This document shows, in pieces, positions 17,697 through 27,100 of a stretch of 64,000 bases of DNA. The notes under the pieces were generated by a model. The model saw nothing but the letters and a program-made list of their open reading frames with translations. It was not told the origin of the DNA and did not search any database. The stretch spans positions 224,197-288,196 of the forward strand of contig CABHON010000001.1 of assembly GCA_902168255.1 (NCBI GenBank), read 5' to 3'. This stretch comes from an uncultured Legionella sp. Lineage in GTDB: Bacteria; Pseudomonadota; Gammaproteobacteria; Legionellales; Legionellaceae. A program made the translations under genes and the position numbers. Positions within the stretch are counted from its first letter, which is position 1, and every line of letters begins with the position of its first letter.

Positions 17697-19658
17697 TTGA
17701 ATGATATAATAAAAAATTTGCTACTTTGGTTAGTCATTGCAGTTGTCCTTGTGACCGTTTTTAGTAACTTTGGCCCTCAGGATGCGGGACAACGTCAAAA
17801 AGTTTCTTACTCTCAATTCCTTAAACAGGTCGACCAAGGCATGATTGGTTCGGTCAATGTGGAAAATGATAAAATTATTCATGGCGTAACAAAAAATAAT
17901 CAACCTTTCGTTACTTATATTCCGTTAAGAGACAACGATTTGTTGAATGAAATGATTCGCAATAACGTTGATATTAGCGGACAACCTCAACAACAAGAAA
18001 GCTTCCTGTTACGTCTTTTTGTGAACTGGTTCCCAATGTTTCTTTTAATTGGTGTGTGGGTTTTCTTTATGCGCCAAGTGCAAGGCGGAGGTGGTCGAGG
18101 CGCCATGTCTTTTGGAAGAAGTCGTGCACGATTATTGAATGAAGACCAAGTGAAAGTAACCTTTGCCGATGTTGCAGGTGTGGATGAAGCAAAAGATGAA
18201 GTTAAAGAATTAGTCGACTTTTTACGTGCACCGGATAAATTTCAAAAACTCGGCGGTAAAATTCCACGCGGCGTATTGCTTGTCGGATCTCCCGGTACAG
18301 GTAAAACGTTATTAGCTAAAGCTGTGGCGGGTGAAGCAAAAGTGCCTTTCTTTGCTATTTCTGGTTCTGATTTTGTGGAAATGTTTGTGGGTGTAGGCGC
18401 TTCTCGCGTACGGGACATGTTTGAGCAAGCCAAAAAGCAAGCTCCTTGCATTATTTTTATTGATGAGATTGATGCAGTTGGCCGTCATCGAGGAGCGGGA
18501 TTAGGCGGTGGCCATGACGAACGTGAACAAACCTTAAACCAATTGCTCGTTGAAATGGATGGTTTTGAAGGAAATGAAGGCGTTATTATCTTAGCTGCCA
18601 CCAATAGACCTGATGTATTAGATCCGGCTTTATTGCGTCCGGGCCGTTTTGATCGCCAAGTCGTCGTACCTCTTCCGGATATTCGTGGTCGTGAACAAAT
18701 TTTGAATGTTCACCTCAAAAATGTGCCTTTAGAAAAAGATTTAGATCCTCGTCCTATTGCTCGTGGAACACCTGGCTTTTCTGGGGCAGATTTAGCGAAT
18801 TTGGTGAATGAGGCTGCTTTATTTGCTGCAAGAGAAAATAAAACTGAAGTGGGACTGAATGAATTAGAACGCGCTAAAGATAAAATCTTAATGGGTTCTG
18901 AACGTAAATCCATGGTAATGAATGAAGAAGAAAAGAAACTTACGGCTTACCATGAAGCCGGCCATGCGATTGTTGGCCGTCTTGTCCCTGAACATGACCC
19001 TGTGTACAAAGTGACAATTATTCCTCGTGGCCGTGCCCTGGGTGTAACATTATTTCTTCCTGAACAAGATCGTTATAGCCATTCATTGAAACGTTTAGAA
19101 AGCCAATTATCCAGTTTATTTGGTGGACGCGTTGCTGAAGAATTAATTTTTGGATGGGAAAATGTTACGACTGGCGCGTCAAACGACATTCAACGTGCCA
19201 CTGAAATTGCACGTAAAATGGTGACACAGTGGGGATTATCCAGCTTAGGGCCTTTAACTTATGCTGAAGATGAAAGCGAAGTCTTTCTTGGCCGCTCCAT
19301 GACAACACGTAAAGAATCTTCTGATGCCACTTTCTTAAAAATTGACGAAGAAGTGCACAATATTATTCAAAAAAATTATCAACGAGCACGAAAAATGCTA
19401 GAAGATAATATGGAAAAATTACATATTATGGCCAAAGCATTGATTCAATATGAGACAATTGATTCCGCTCAAATCGATGAGATTATGGATGGAAAAATTC
19501 CTAGTGCCCCGGTTGGTTGGTCAGACAATACTGTTTCTTCTGAACCTGAACATAAAGAACATAAAAAAACCACACGTAAAAAAACAGTAAAAAAAGATAC
19601 CGCTGAACATAAAACTCAGGAACATGAAGATAAAGAATTAGATAAAACAACCGAATAA
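17697..19658 (+). CDS. ftsH: ATP-dependent zinc metalloprotease FtsH
   Basis: The 653-residue membrane protease has two N-terminal membrane helices (about 5-25 and 103-125), a AAA module with Walker A GSPGTGKT (197-204) and [12 protein letters not shown], and the zinc site HEAGH near residue 420. It degrades misfolded membrane proteins and regulatory targets. The start codon is TTG; no in-frame ATG lies before the first membrane helix. The C-terminus carries an unusual Lys/His/Glu-rich tail of about 40 residues. glmM follows after 1 bp. Confidence 0.97.
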   Translation: MNDIIKNLLLWLVIAVVLVTVFSNFGPQDAGQRQKVSYSQFLKQVDQGMIGSVNVENDKIIHGVTKNNQPFVTYIPLRDNDLLNEMIRNNVDISGQPQQQESFLLRLFVNWFPMFLLIGVWVFFMRQVQGGGGRGAMSFGRSRARLLNEDQVKVTFADVAGVDEAKDEVKELVDFLRAPDKFQKLGGKIPRGVLLVGSPGTGKTLLAKAVAGEAKVPFFAISGSDFVEMFVGVGASRVRDMFEQAKKQAPCIIFIDEIDAVGRHRGAGLGGGHDEREQTLNQLLVEMDGFEGNEGVIILAATNRPDVLDPALLRPGRFDRQVVVPLPDIRGREQILNVHLKNVPLEKDLDPRPIARGTPGFSGADLANLVNEAALFAARENKTEVGLNELERAKDKILMGSERKSMVMNEEEKKLTAYHEAGHAIVGRLVPEHDPVYKVTIIPRGRALGVTLFLPEQDRYSHSLKRLESQLSSLFGGRVAEELIFGWENVTTGASNDIQRATEIARKMVTQWGLSSLGPLTYAEDESEVFLGRSMTTRKESSDATFLKIDEEVHNIIQKNYQRARKMLEDNMEKLHIMAKALIQYETIDSAQIDEIMDGKIPSAPVGWSDNTVSSEPEHKEHKKTTRKKTVKKDTAEHKTQEHEDKELDKTTE

Positions 19659-19659
19659 A

Positions 19660-21009
19660 ATGAGTATTACAAGAAAATATTTTGGTACGGATGGCGTACG
19701 AGGCAAGGTAGGTGGCTCTGCTGTTAACCCTGAACTAGTATTAAAGTTAGGGTGGGCAGTTGGTAAAGTGCTAGCCAATGGCGAACGAAAAAATGTTATC
19801 ATTGGAAAAGACACACGTATTTCCGGTTATATGTTGGAATCAGCGCTCGAAGCAGGCCTTTCTGCAGCAGGCGTGGACGTTCGACTATTAGGCCCCATGC
19901 CAACACCGGCAATTGCCTACTTAACAAGAACGCTGGGTGCCAGTGCTGGTATTGTGATTAGCGCGTCCCATAACGGTTTTGATGATAATGGCATTAAATT
20001 CTTCTCAAGTAATGGATTTAAATTACCCGATGAAATTGAAATGGCTATTGAGCGAAAAATGGGCGACACAATGGAAACTGTTTCTTCGCGAGATTTGGGA
20101 AAAGCATCACGTATTCATGATGCCCCAGGGCGATATATTGAGTTTTGTAAAAGCACCATTCCTCCTTTTATTCGATTAAAAGGTTTAAAAATTTTGTTAG
20201 ATTGTGCTAACGGCGCTACTTATCATATTGCACCTAGTGTGCTCCATGAATTAGGTGCAGATGTTATTGTATTGTCAGATAAACCCAATGGCTTTAACAT
20301 TAATGAGCATTGTGGTTCTACCTACCCTGCTTTACTTCAAGAAAAAATCAAAGAATATTCTGCCGACATTGGTATTGCCTTAGATGGTGATGGCGATCGC
20401 GTGATTCTAGTCGACCATACCGGCGAAGTGGTTGATGGTGATGAAATTCTTTATATCATTGCTAAAGATCGCTTACAACGTGGTAGTTTAAAAGGTGGCG
20501 TGGTAGGAACAGTCATGAGTAATCTGGGACTAGAACAAGCCATGGAAACGTTAGGCGTTGAGTTTATTCGTTCGCCAGTGGGTGATCGTTATGTGATGGA
20601 AGCGCTCTTGTCTAAAGGTTGGAAATTAGGCGCGGAAGCTTCTGGTCATATTGTCTGTTTGGATAAAATTACGACCGGTGATGGCATCATTGCAGCATTG
20701 CAAGTCTTACTCGCTATGCAAAACAGTAAACGTTCTTTACATGATTTGAAAAAAGGAATGCAAAAGTACCCACAAGTTACCATTAATGTTCCTGCCACAA
20801 ATCCCGTTGCCGTATGTCAAAATCAACGCATTCAAGAAGCTTTACACACAGTGGAAAATGATTTAAAACAGCAAGGTCGCATTTTACTTCGTCCGTCAGG
20901 TACCGAGCCTATTGTTCGTATTATGGTTGAAGGAAAGAACCCATCACTTGTCGATACCTGTGCTCACGCACTTGCTGATGTTGTAACTGAAGTTGCTCAA
21001 TTAAACTAA
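19660..21009 (+). CDS. glmM: Phosphoglucosamine mutase
   Basis: GlmM converts glucosamine-6-P to glucosamine-1-P for UDP-GlcNAc, peptidoglycan and LPS. The 449-residue protein has [10 protein letters not shown] at the start, the phosphoserine loop [16 protein letters not shown], the metal site DGDGDR, and the phosphate-binding RPSGTEP near the end. It begins 1 bp after the ftsH stop. folP, usually between ftsH and glmM, is missing. GlmS, which supplies its substrate, is at 39.9-41.7 kb. Confidence 0.97.
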   Translation: MSITRKYFGTDGVRGKVGGSAVNPELVLKLGWAVGKVLANGERKNVIIGKDTRISGYMLESALEAGLSAAGVDVRLLGPMPTPAIAYLTRTLGASAGIVISASHNGFDDNGIKFFSSNGFKLPDEIEMAIERKMGDTMETVSSRDLGKASRIHDAPGRYIEFCKSTIPPFIRLKGLKILLDCANGATYHIAPSVLHELGADVIVLSDKPNGFNINEHCGSTYPALLQEKIKEYSADIGIALDGDGDRVILVDHTGEVVDGDEILYIIAKDRLQRGSLKGGVVGTVMSNLGLEQAMETLGVEFIRSPVGDRYVMEALLSKGWKLGAEASGHIVCLDKITTGDGIIAALQVLLAMQNSKRSLHDLKKGMQKYPQVTINVPATNPVAVCQNQRIQEALHTVENDLKQQGRILLRPSGTEPIVRIMVEGKNPSLVDTCAHALADVVTEVAQLN

Positions 21010-21033
21010 TAAACTAATAAACTAGTAAACTAG
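21002..21033 (+). repeat. Four tandem 8-bp repeats (TAAACTAR)
   Basis: TAAACTAA, TAAACTAA, TAAACTAG and TAAACTAG run head to tail across the end of glmM. The first copy contains the glmM stop codon, and further stops follow. The last copy abuts the AGAGG ribosome binding region of grxD, so a change in copy number would alter glmM-grxD spacing without touching either protein. Confidence 0.85.
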
Positions 21034-21044
21034 AGGATATAAAT

Positions 21045-21353
21045 ATGCACGATATTATAGAATCAATAAAAAAAGATATATCAAATAACCCAGTCATTTT
21101 ATTCATGAAGGGTAATCCTGATATGCCTCGTTGTGGTTTTTCAGCTAAAGCGGTACAAATTTTAAAAGCTTGTGAAGCAAATTTTGCATCGGTAGATGTT
21201 TTAGAAAATCCTGAAGTACGCCAATATTTACCGCAAGTATCCAACTGGCCTACTTTTCCTCAATTATTTGTACATGGCGAACTTATCGGTGGATGCGATA
21301 TCATGACAGAATTGTATGAAACAGGTGAACTAGAAAAAATTCTCACCGCCTAG
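21045..21353 (+). CDS. grxD: Monothiol glutaredoxin Grx4
   Basis: The 102-residue protein carries the CGFS active site (PRCGFSAKA, about residues 27-36) and the glutathione-binding WPTFPQLFVHGELIGGCDI segment. This class holds bridging [2Fe-2S] clusters and takes part in Fe-S delivery and iron sensing. AGAGGATAT precedes the ATG. Confidence 0.95.
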   Translation: MHDIIESIKKDISNNPVILFMKGNPDMPRCGFSAKAVQILKACEANFASVDVLENPEVRQYLPQVSNWPTFPQLFVHGELIGGCDIMTELYETGELEKILTA

Positions 21354-21560
21354 TTACGAAAGTGGGTGTGGATGTATCCACCCCATAGCAAAAGATACTA
21401 TCAATAGAATGAATAATGTAAGTGAAATAGCAATGCGGATTGTTAAGGCTTTAACTACTCGCTTGCTTTTTCCCATGTCTTTGACTAAGAACAATAATGC
21501 ACTTCCTAATGATAATAAAATGATTACCATAACGGCAATGACGATAATTTTTTCTAACAT
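21354..21560 (-). CDS. DUF2909 twin-transmembrane protein
   Basis: The 68-residue product has two membrane helices (about 5-26 and 41-61) joined by a short basic loop (KDMGKSKRVVKALTIRI). It matches the DUF2909 family often found next to cytochrome oxidase assembly genes; function is unknown. The ATG at 21558-21560 has AGAAAG upstream and is preferred to a TTG six codons earlier. It ends immediately beside grxD, in convergent orientation, and is divergent from SURF1. Confidence 0.8.
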   Translation of the reverse strand: MLEKIIVIAVMVIILLSLGSALLFLVKDMGKSKRVVKALTIRIAISLTLFILLIVSFAMGWIHPHPLS

Positions 21561-21615
21561 ATTCTTTCTCACTAACAATTCAATAGTAATATACTCACAA
21601 TAAAATAAAAAAACA

Positions 21616-22356
21616 ATGCATATATTGACTATCGGGAAATATACCTTTTCTCCAAAAATAAAATGGATATTATTGACACTTATTGTTGCTTATTTGTTGA
21701 GTTCTTTAGGTTTTTGGCAATTGCGTAGAGCTGACGAAAAAAAACACTTGCTCTCTCATCATCAACAGATGCAACATACTAAACCTATTGCGATTACCAC
21801 AGAAAGTTTGCTTACCATTAAACCAGATCAACCAGTTAAAATAACGGGCACTTATGATCACGGCCATATCTTTTTCTTAGACAATCAAATTTATAATCAT
21901 CAAGTAGGATATGAAGTTATTGAACCTGTATTTATAGAAGACAGCGAACAAGTTATTCTCGTTTCGAGGGGATGGGTAAAAGCTCCCGCTGATAGAAAAA
22001 AACTTCCTTCTATTGAAAAACCTGAAGGTGTACAAACGCTGCATGGTGTTACTTATTTTCCTTCCAAGGGTCCTTTGCTACTTGGAAACAATTGGGATAA
22101 AAATGATAAGCAAGCTTGGCCAAAACGAATTGAAAAAATTCAACTTCGAATCATTAGGCAATGGATAAATCAGCCTGTTTATCCATTTATTCTTAGATTG
22201 CATTCAAATAAACCAGACGGTTTTGTTCGAGATTGGCCAATTGTTACCATGCCCCCAGAACGACATATAGGATATGCCGTACAGTGGTTCGCCATGGCGT
22301 TGACCGTAATTATTATTTTTATTGTATTGAGTGTGAAGAAAAAAAATGTCAAATAG
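21616..22356 (+). CDS. SURF1-family cytochrome oxidase assembly protein
   Basis: The 246-residue protein has the SURF1 layout: N-terminal membrane helix with LGFWQLRRADEKK, a periplasmic domain (ITGTYDHGHIFFLDNQ, VLVSRGWVKAP), and a C-terminal helix after RHIGYAVQWFAMALT. SURF1 helps insert haem a into cytochrome c oxidase. No ribosome binding site is obvious. The cox structural genes and ctaA/ctaB are not in this window. Confidence 0.9.
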   Translation: MHILTIGKYTFSPKIKWILLTLIVAYLLSSLGFWQLRRADEKKHLLSHHQQMQHTKPIAITTESLLTIKPDQPVKITGTYDHGHIFFLDNQIYNHQVGYEVIEPVFIEDSEQVILVSRGWVKAPADRKKLPSIEKPEGVQTLHGVTYFPSKGPLLLGNNWDKNDKQAWPKRIEKIQLRIIRQWINQPVYPFILRLHSNKPDGFVRDWPIVTMPPERHIGYAVQWFAMALTVIIIFIVLSVKKKNVK

Positions 22357-22900
22357 AATTAGCAAAAAAAACTGGCTTATAATCTTTTTACTTTTTCTTT
22401 TTTTTGCCAGTCCATTTTTTATTGCGCAATGGTTCTTCTATCACAAAGGTGCTGAAGTCCCAGCTCATCTTGGAACGGTAAATCATGGCAAATTGATTCA
22501 GCCGCTTATTCCTCTTGAATACGTTGTGGCTCCCTCAACTAAAATCCCACTGCTCAACAAACATTGGACAATTTTGTATGTTTCTGCCTCTAAAAATTCT
22601 GCTCATGTTAACAAAATTCTTGATAAAATTTATCGTATTCGTCTTGCCCTTGGAAAAGAGTTTAGCCAAGTAGGTGAACTGTATGGCACGCTTAAGCACC
22701 ATACTTTAACTGATAATCCTCTGAAAATTGATACCATCGTTCTATCTCCGAAAGGAATGCAGCAGTTAATTAGTCAACTAACCCGCTCACAAGGTATTTA
22801 CCTTATCGATGGTAAGGGAAATATTTTTATGGCTTATTCAGCCAATATCAATTCGGAAGATATATACAAAGATATTCGTCGTCTTATTTCCAATCAATAA
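22346..22900 (+). CDS. Membrane-anchored protein downstream of SURF1
   Basis: The 184-residue product overlaps the SURF1 gene by 11 bp and so is probably translationally coupled to it. It has one N-terminal membrane helix (about 9-29) and a periplasmic part with NKHWTILYVSA, DTIVLSPKGMQQL and QGIYLIDGKGNIFMAYS. This resembles a degenerate thioredoxin/SCO-like fold without CxxC. Similar short proteins accompany SURF1 in Legionellales oxidase clusters, so a role in oxidase assembly is likely but inferred. Confidence 0.75.
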   Translation: MSNRISKKNWLIIFLLFLFFASPFFIAQWFFYHKGAEVPAHLGTVNHGKLIQPLIPLEYVVAPSTKIPLLNKHWTILYVSASKNSAHVNKILDKIYRIRLALGKEFSQVGELYGTLKHHTLTDNPLKIDTIVLSPKGMQQLISQLTRSQGIYLIDGKGNIFMAYSANINSEDIYKDIRRLISNQ

Positions 22901-22917
22901 ATAACACTCAAATTTTC

Positions 22918-22953
22918 AAGTAGGGACGGGTATAGTTTAATCTGGCGTAGGGG
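22918..22953. repeat. GTAGGG-type repeat fragments
   Basis: AGTAGGGACGGGTAT and GCGTAGGGGCGAGTGGG resemble left arms of the GTAG-headed palindrome at 37610-37638, without their right arms. They sit at the point where the neighbouring pseudogene loses its 5' end. Confidence 0.45.
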
Positions 22954-22956
22954 CGA

Positions 22957-23317
22957 GTGGGTATCGTTGCGTGGATAAATAAGCAAGCCAAAGCTAAAGA
23001 GCACGATAAAGATATCGATTTATCGTTAGCGCAATATGAAACTTACAGAACGGTTATTTTGTCAGCACAAAATCCTCAAGGCGTCCAGACATTATTTGAG
23101 CATTTTGGTCAAGAACTTCTAAGAAATGGCATAACATTTGAAAATGAGAGTGTAAATTTTTTTAATTCAAGCACGTGAACCTGACGCTGCTTTTCGAAAG
23201 TGGCTGATGAAACCATCAGATGAACACAATATTAATAAAATGAATATGATAAAAAATCTGCTGGATTCCTACGCTGAAAGTATATGTGATGCTTATAATA
23301 TAGGGGATGCAAAATGA
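22957..23317 (+). pseudogene. Frameshifted, 5'-truncated gene remnant
   Basis: A protein-like frame runs from about 22957 (VAWINKQAKAKEH) to a run of seven T at 23157-23163. There it would read NFFNSST-stop. A one-base shift restores a long frame (FLIQAREPDAAFRKWLMKPSDEHN onward) to a stop at 23315-23317. No good start codon exists; upstream frames are closed by a stop within a GTAGGGGCGA repeat-like stretch. The original function is not recognised. Confidence 0.6.
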
Positions 23318-23391
23318 AAATTAAAAGCAAAGCGCCAATTCAACACTGAAGTGCAATTTTCTTAAATAGATCAGGTATTTATCATTTAAAA

Positions 23392-23730
23392 TTACGCCGC
23401 ACCGCTATGCTCTTCTTTTTTTATACTCTTCTTCAATAAGAGCTTCTCAATGGTATAAGGATCTCGTTGTAATAAAAGCAATAATACTTTTGCCGAACCA
23501 TGAGGCCTTCGATCACCTTGCTCCCAATGCTGTAAAGTTCGAGAGCTAAAACCAAAACGAGCGGCAAATGCCTGTCTTGATAAATGTAAATTTTCTCGAA
23601 TAGCTCTTACATCGATTTCAGCCGGTATTTCCACCTTATAGGTCACCGTATTTTCTTTATTACCGCGCACATATTGTACTGCCGATTCCAAACCTTGAAT
23701 AATTTCTTCGCCAATATTTCGTTTACTCAT
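23392..23730 (-). CDS. HigA/NadS-type antitoxin, HTH
   Basis: The 112-residue protein has a helix-turn-helix of the Xre class (about 47-95: IRENLHLSRQAFAARFGFSSRTLQHWEQGDRRP) after a PAEIDVRAI linker, as in NadS/HigA-2 antitoxins. Its ATG overlaps the toxin stop by 4 bp (ATGA). It is expected to neutralise the RelE-like partner and repress the operon through the palindrome at 24094-24108. Confidence 0.88.
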   Translation of the reverse strand: MSKRNIGEEIIQGLESAVQYVRGNKENTVTYKVEIPAEIDVRAIRENLHLSRQAFAARFGFSSRTLQHWEQGDRRPHGSAKVLLLLLQRDPYTIEKLLLKKSIKKEEHSGAA

Positions 23731-24083
23731 ATCGCTCTCCTTTTACCTTTACAGTCTGCTTTTAATATTTTTGTTATTTCTGTCATTTTCTTTTTTTGGT
23801 CAGGTGTTAAATTCTCTTGCACCCCTTTACCATAAACAGTCAACAAAAATACAGGCGCTGTTTCATTATAAAAATAGTAAATAACGCGCAAACCACCTCG
23901 TTTACCCTTCCCTTTTCCTGCCCATCGTAACTTTCTTATACCTCCTGTACCCGTAATTTCTTCGCCAGACTCAGGATTTTTAGCTAAAAATTCAATCAGC
24001 TCATCACGTTCATTTTCTTGAATCGCTTTACCCAGCTGAGACAAGAAAGGAGGAAGCTCAACAATGGTGATCATTTTTTTCAT
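23727..24083 (-). CDS. RelE/HigB-type toxin
   Basis: The 118-residue protein shows the HigB-2/RelE pattern: PPFLSQLGKAI, a GIRKLRWAGKGKGKRGGLRVIYYFY strand pair with the basic residues expected at the active site, LTVYGKGVQENLTPDQKKKM, and a helical C-terminus. These toxins cleave mRNA on ribosomes. The toxin gene comes first. There is no ribosome binding site, and the -10 box ends only 6 nt before the ATG, so the mRNA is probably leaderless. Confidence 0.88.
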   Translation of the reverse strand: MKKMITIVELPPFLSQLGKAIQENERDELIEFLAKNPESGEEITGTGGIRKLRWAGKGKGKRGGLRVIYYFYNETAPVFLLTVYGKGVQENLTPDQKKKMTEITKILKADCKGKRRAI

Positions 24084-24089
24084 ACATTA

Positions 24090-24118
24090 ATTATGCTCCA
24101 TTGGGGCACTTTTGTCAA
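24090..24118 (-). promoter_or_regulatory. Toxin-antitoxin promoter and operator
   Basis: On the minus strand TTGACA (24113-24118), a 17-bp spacer and CATAAT (24090-24095) make a near-consensus promoter. The spacer contains TGCTCCATTGGGGCA (24094-24108), a 15-bp palindrome with one mismatch, well placed for autorepression. The start ATG at 24083 falls at the expected transcription start. Confidence 0.75.
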
Positions 24119-24504
24119 ACAAGTCTAATAAGTACATTTATTGGATGTTGAGAACCAAACTACAGTAACGACTTTACTCTTCTCAACTTTTTCAATCTAA
24201 CCAAATAAATTTCTCTGCAAAATACTCAGCAACTCAGAATCAACTCCTTGGCCTTTTCCATTGATAGGAGTCATACTTTTGTCTTTTAACTTATCTTTTA
24301 TTATCAATGTCTTATTATTTAATGGACACTACAAAACAAAAGTGAGAACTAATGTTGTCCGAAAACAGGGTCTACGTACACACTAAGCCGTTAAAGGACT
24401 CACTCTCAATATTAAACAATAAATTTCCTTTAATGTTGAATTAATTAAATTATTAGTCTACACCTAGAAGGGTTAGTTATTACTTTTCTTTCTTGGAGTA
24501 AAAA
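24119..24504. other. Gene-poor stretch with a possible gene tail
   Basis: This gap holds no confident gene. On the minus strand, 24197-24274 encodes MTPINGKGQGVDSELL and about ten more residues. The frame stays open upstream without a start, so it may be the 3' remnant of a lost gene. TTAAAGGA (24391-24398) and TCCTTTAA (24426-24433) are inverted. The rest looks like upstream sequence of the gene at 24505. Confidence 0.35.
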
Positions 24505-25554
24505 ATGCTTTTATCTCAACCGGTTTCTGGTGATAATAAAAATGAGTCATTACTAGATCATACTAAAGCTAACCATTCTAATATCTACAATTATTATAAA
24601 AAATTAACCCCTCAAGGAAAAATTATTTTCTGGAGTTCAATTGTTCTTATCACAACTGGCTTTGCAGTGGGAGTATGGGCATTATTAAGATTGCCAGGAA
24701 ATAACACCAATAACAAAAACTATCGTCTAACGTTAGGAGGGGAAGATATTTATGGAACCCTCACTAATAAATCGGCTAACAGCGAGATTTACGGTCTTGT
24801 TAATGAAACGTTGTGGTTTCCTTACAATACCCTACATGTTTCTCAAACTAATACTTCAATGGCGTTCCAGTGGGCAAGTATCTATTCTGAGGAAATAACT
24901 GAAGGTCAAACTACTCTTTTTTGTGATGAGAAGGGTTGCTCATTAACGGGAAAAGGATATTTATTACAAAATGATTATAGTTATAAAATAATCTTTAATT
25001 ATAATACAACGTGCACCCAATACAAATTATTCATGGAGTCCAACAACGTCAATGAAAGCATGGTATGTCGTAGCCAAGGGCATACTCATCCTCGAGGAAC
25101 AAAGCTAACACCCTATACAGTACATGAAGGTGAATATTATAATCTAACGTTCGATAGAAAAAGCACGTTTGGAACCGCGCATATTGATTGTTATAGTGAA
25201 TATGGTTATACAGAAAACAGGCTAGAAGTAAGTTGTAATTCAACCGATTATTGCGAAGCTACTCCTCGAGAGGGTGGATTTATATGCGAAGATAATTTAT
25301 GGGCAGCCAGTACCACAACCCCTTGTGAAAAAAGAATATTTGTCAATTCTTGTCCCATTAACGCTACCGACGACACTATTTCTAATAGCACGGATGATAC
25401 CATTAGTAATGTGAGCAGCACATGGCAAAAATCATGGCAAAAAGTTTCAATAAAAAACAGCTTAGACATGCTATTCCACCCTTTATCACCTACACAAAAA
25501 GAATCTAAAAGTTTTGATGCTAGCTCAACTTATTTACGGTCAAATCGATTTTAA
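24505..25554 (+). CDS. Single-pass membrane protein with sequon- and Cys-rich ectodomain
   Basis: No family is recognised for this 349-residue protein. Residues about 1-38 are a polar N-terminus and 39-62 form one membrane helix (IIFWSSIVLITTGFAVGVWALL). The long C-terminal part has 10 cysteines and 11 N-x-S/T sequons (13 in the whole protein), with many Tyr/Thr residues. The topology suggests N-inside, C-outside with up to five disulfides. The last 60 residues are Ser-rich and include two similar DDTISN segments. TTGGAG precedes the ATG. The layout resembles an animal or viral glycoprotein ectodomain, but AT-rich coding also favours Asn. A host-directed protein is possible. Confidence 0.75.
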   Translation: MLLSQPVSGDNKNESLLDHTKANHSNIYNYYKKLTPQGKIIFWSSIVLITTGFAVGVWALLRLPGNNTNNKNYRLTLGGEDIYGTLTNKSANSEIYGLVNETLWFPYNTLHVSQTNTSMAFQWASIYSEEITEGQTTLFCDEKGCSLTGKGYLLQNDYSYKIIFNYNTTCTQYKLFMESNNVNESMVCRSQGHTHPRGTKLTPYTVHEGEYYNLTFDRKSTFGTAHIDCYSEYGYTENRLEVSCNSTDYCEATPREGGFICEDNLWAASTTTPCEKRIFVNSCPINATDDTISNSTDDTISNVSSTWQKSWQKVSIKNSLDMLFHPLSPTQKESKSFDASSTYLRSNRF

Positions 25555-25586
25555 AATAATTAACGATACTTACAATAAGGCACTTT

Positions 25587-27098
25587 ATGCAAACAACATC
25601 TCTGTGGGAAGACATTAGTGAAAAGCGACCCAACTATTCCAAACTCACGGCAGACATTGAAGTCGATGTCGCTATTGTCGGCTGTGGTATAACTGGTGTA
25701 ACAGCGGCTTATGAATTAACTAAGGCTGGTAAAAAAGTAGCGTTATTAGAAGCAGGAAAAATTGGTGGTGTGACCACTAGTTTGTCAACTGGAAATCTTT
25801 ATGTTGGCATTCAACCTTTATACCACACTATCCTTAACAAATTCGGATTAAAAACTGCAAAAATAGTAGCGAATTCTAGAAACACCGCTATTGATTACAT
25901 TGAAAAAAATGTAAATGAACATAATATTTCTTGTCAATTTACGCGTCGACCGTGGTATATGTACACCAAACAATCAGTAGATTTATTTGAAAAAGAAGCT
26001 GAATGCTTAAAAAAAATGGGCATTCCCATCGATTATATTTCAGAGATACCACTTTCTATCCAAGTTCAGCGCGCCATATTAATGCATAACCAAGCACGTT
26101 TTAATCCGCTTCAATACGTCATTTCCCTTGCTAAAAAGGTTACAGAGCTAGGAGGGTTAATTTTTGAAAAAACCCGCGTAGTTAAGCACAACGAAACGGA
26201 TATTTGCACCTTGAAAACATCTAAAGCTACTGTACGCGCTAAGAAAGTTATTCTAGCCACCCATACTCCAATAGGAATAAATGCTACACAATTTTTTATT
26301 GCCCCTTATCGTAGTTACGTTATTGCAGGAAAAACAAAAGACAACCAATATCCTGAAGGGCATCTTTGGAATTTAGATACGCCAAGACAAGCTATTTGTA
26401 CTCATGCTATATCCAAAGAATATCCCGAATTAATAATGATTGCTGGTAGTCATCATAAAACAGGCCAAACCAAGTCAACGCAATCCCATTATACTGAATT
26501 AGAAAGAACAATGCGGAAAAAATTTAACCTGCACGAAATTACCCATCATTGGTCTGCACAACATTACCAATCTGCTGATTGCCTTCCCTATATTGGTCTT
26601 GCTAACCCTCTCTCAAAACATACCTACCTAGCAACAGGGTATTGGGCAGATGGCTTGACTTATGGAACCTTGGCAGGTTTGATGTTGAGTGATGTGATTT
26701 TAAAAAATCGTAATTCTTTTTTCTCTACTTACGAATCAGGACGTCCTACATTAATGGCTTCAGCGCCTTTTTTAATTAAAGAAAATGCGAATGTTTTTCT
26801 CCAGTATTTAAAAGACTATCCCTTATTCTCCTCTCCTAATATTACCAAAATTAAACCAGGGAAAGGAAAAATTGTAGAAATAAACCGCGAAAAATGTGCC
26901 GTATCCCGAGACAAAGATAATAAATTACATATCGTATCAGCGGTTTGCCCTCATATGAAATGTATTGTCGCCTGGAATGATGCGGAACAAACCTGGGACT
27001 GCCCTTGCCACGGAAGCCGATTTACCTGTCAAGGTAAAATAATAGAAGGACCAGCAACCACTAATTTAGAAGACAAATCGACTATTATTAAGGAGTAA
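25587..27098 (+). CDS. FAD-dependent oxidoreductase with C-terminal Rieske domain
   Basis: The 503-residue protein combines a DAO-type FAD domain (VAIVGCGITGVTAAYEL about residues 30-46, GKIGGVTTSLSTGNLY) with a C-terminal Rieske [2Fe-2S] domain (about 430-495: CPHMKCIVAW then CPCHGSRFTCQGKIIEGPA). This fusion resembles PuuB-like amine oxidoreductases of many bacteria; the substrate is unknown. It is followed after 2 bp by a small membrane protein that is probably co-expressed. Confidence 0.9.
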   Translation: MQTTSLWEDISEKRPNYSKLTADIEVDVAIVGCGITGVTAAYELTKAGKKVALLEAGKIGGVTTSLSTGNLYVGIQPLYHTILNKFGLKTAKIVANSRNTAIDYIEKNVNEHNISCQFTRRPWYMYTKQSVDLFEKEAECLKKMGIPIDYISEIPLSIQVQRAILMHNQARFNPLQYVISLAKKVTELGGLIFEKTRVVKHNETDICTLKTSKATVRAKKVILATHTPIGINATQFFIAPYRSYVIAGKTKDNQYPEGHLWNLDTPRQAICTHAISKEYPELIMIAGSHHKTGQTKSTQSHYTELERTMRKKFNLHEITHHWSAQHYQSADCLPYIGLANPLSKHTYLATGYWADGLTYGTLAGLMLSDVILKNRNSFFSTYESGRPTLMASAPFLIKENANVFLQYLKDYPLFSSPNITKIKPGKGKIVEINREKCAVSRDKDNKLHIVSAVCPHMKCIVAWNDAEQTWDCPCHGSRFTCQGKIIEGPATTNLEDKSTIIKE

Positions 27099-27100
27099 AA

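Noticed and set aside
24197..24274. 26-codon minus-strand gene
   Set aside because: It lacks a ribosome binding site and the frame continues upstream without a start, so it is reported only as a possible gene remnant.
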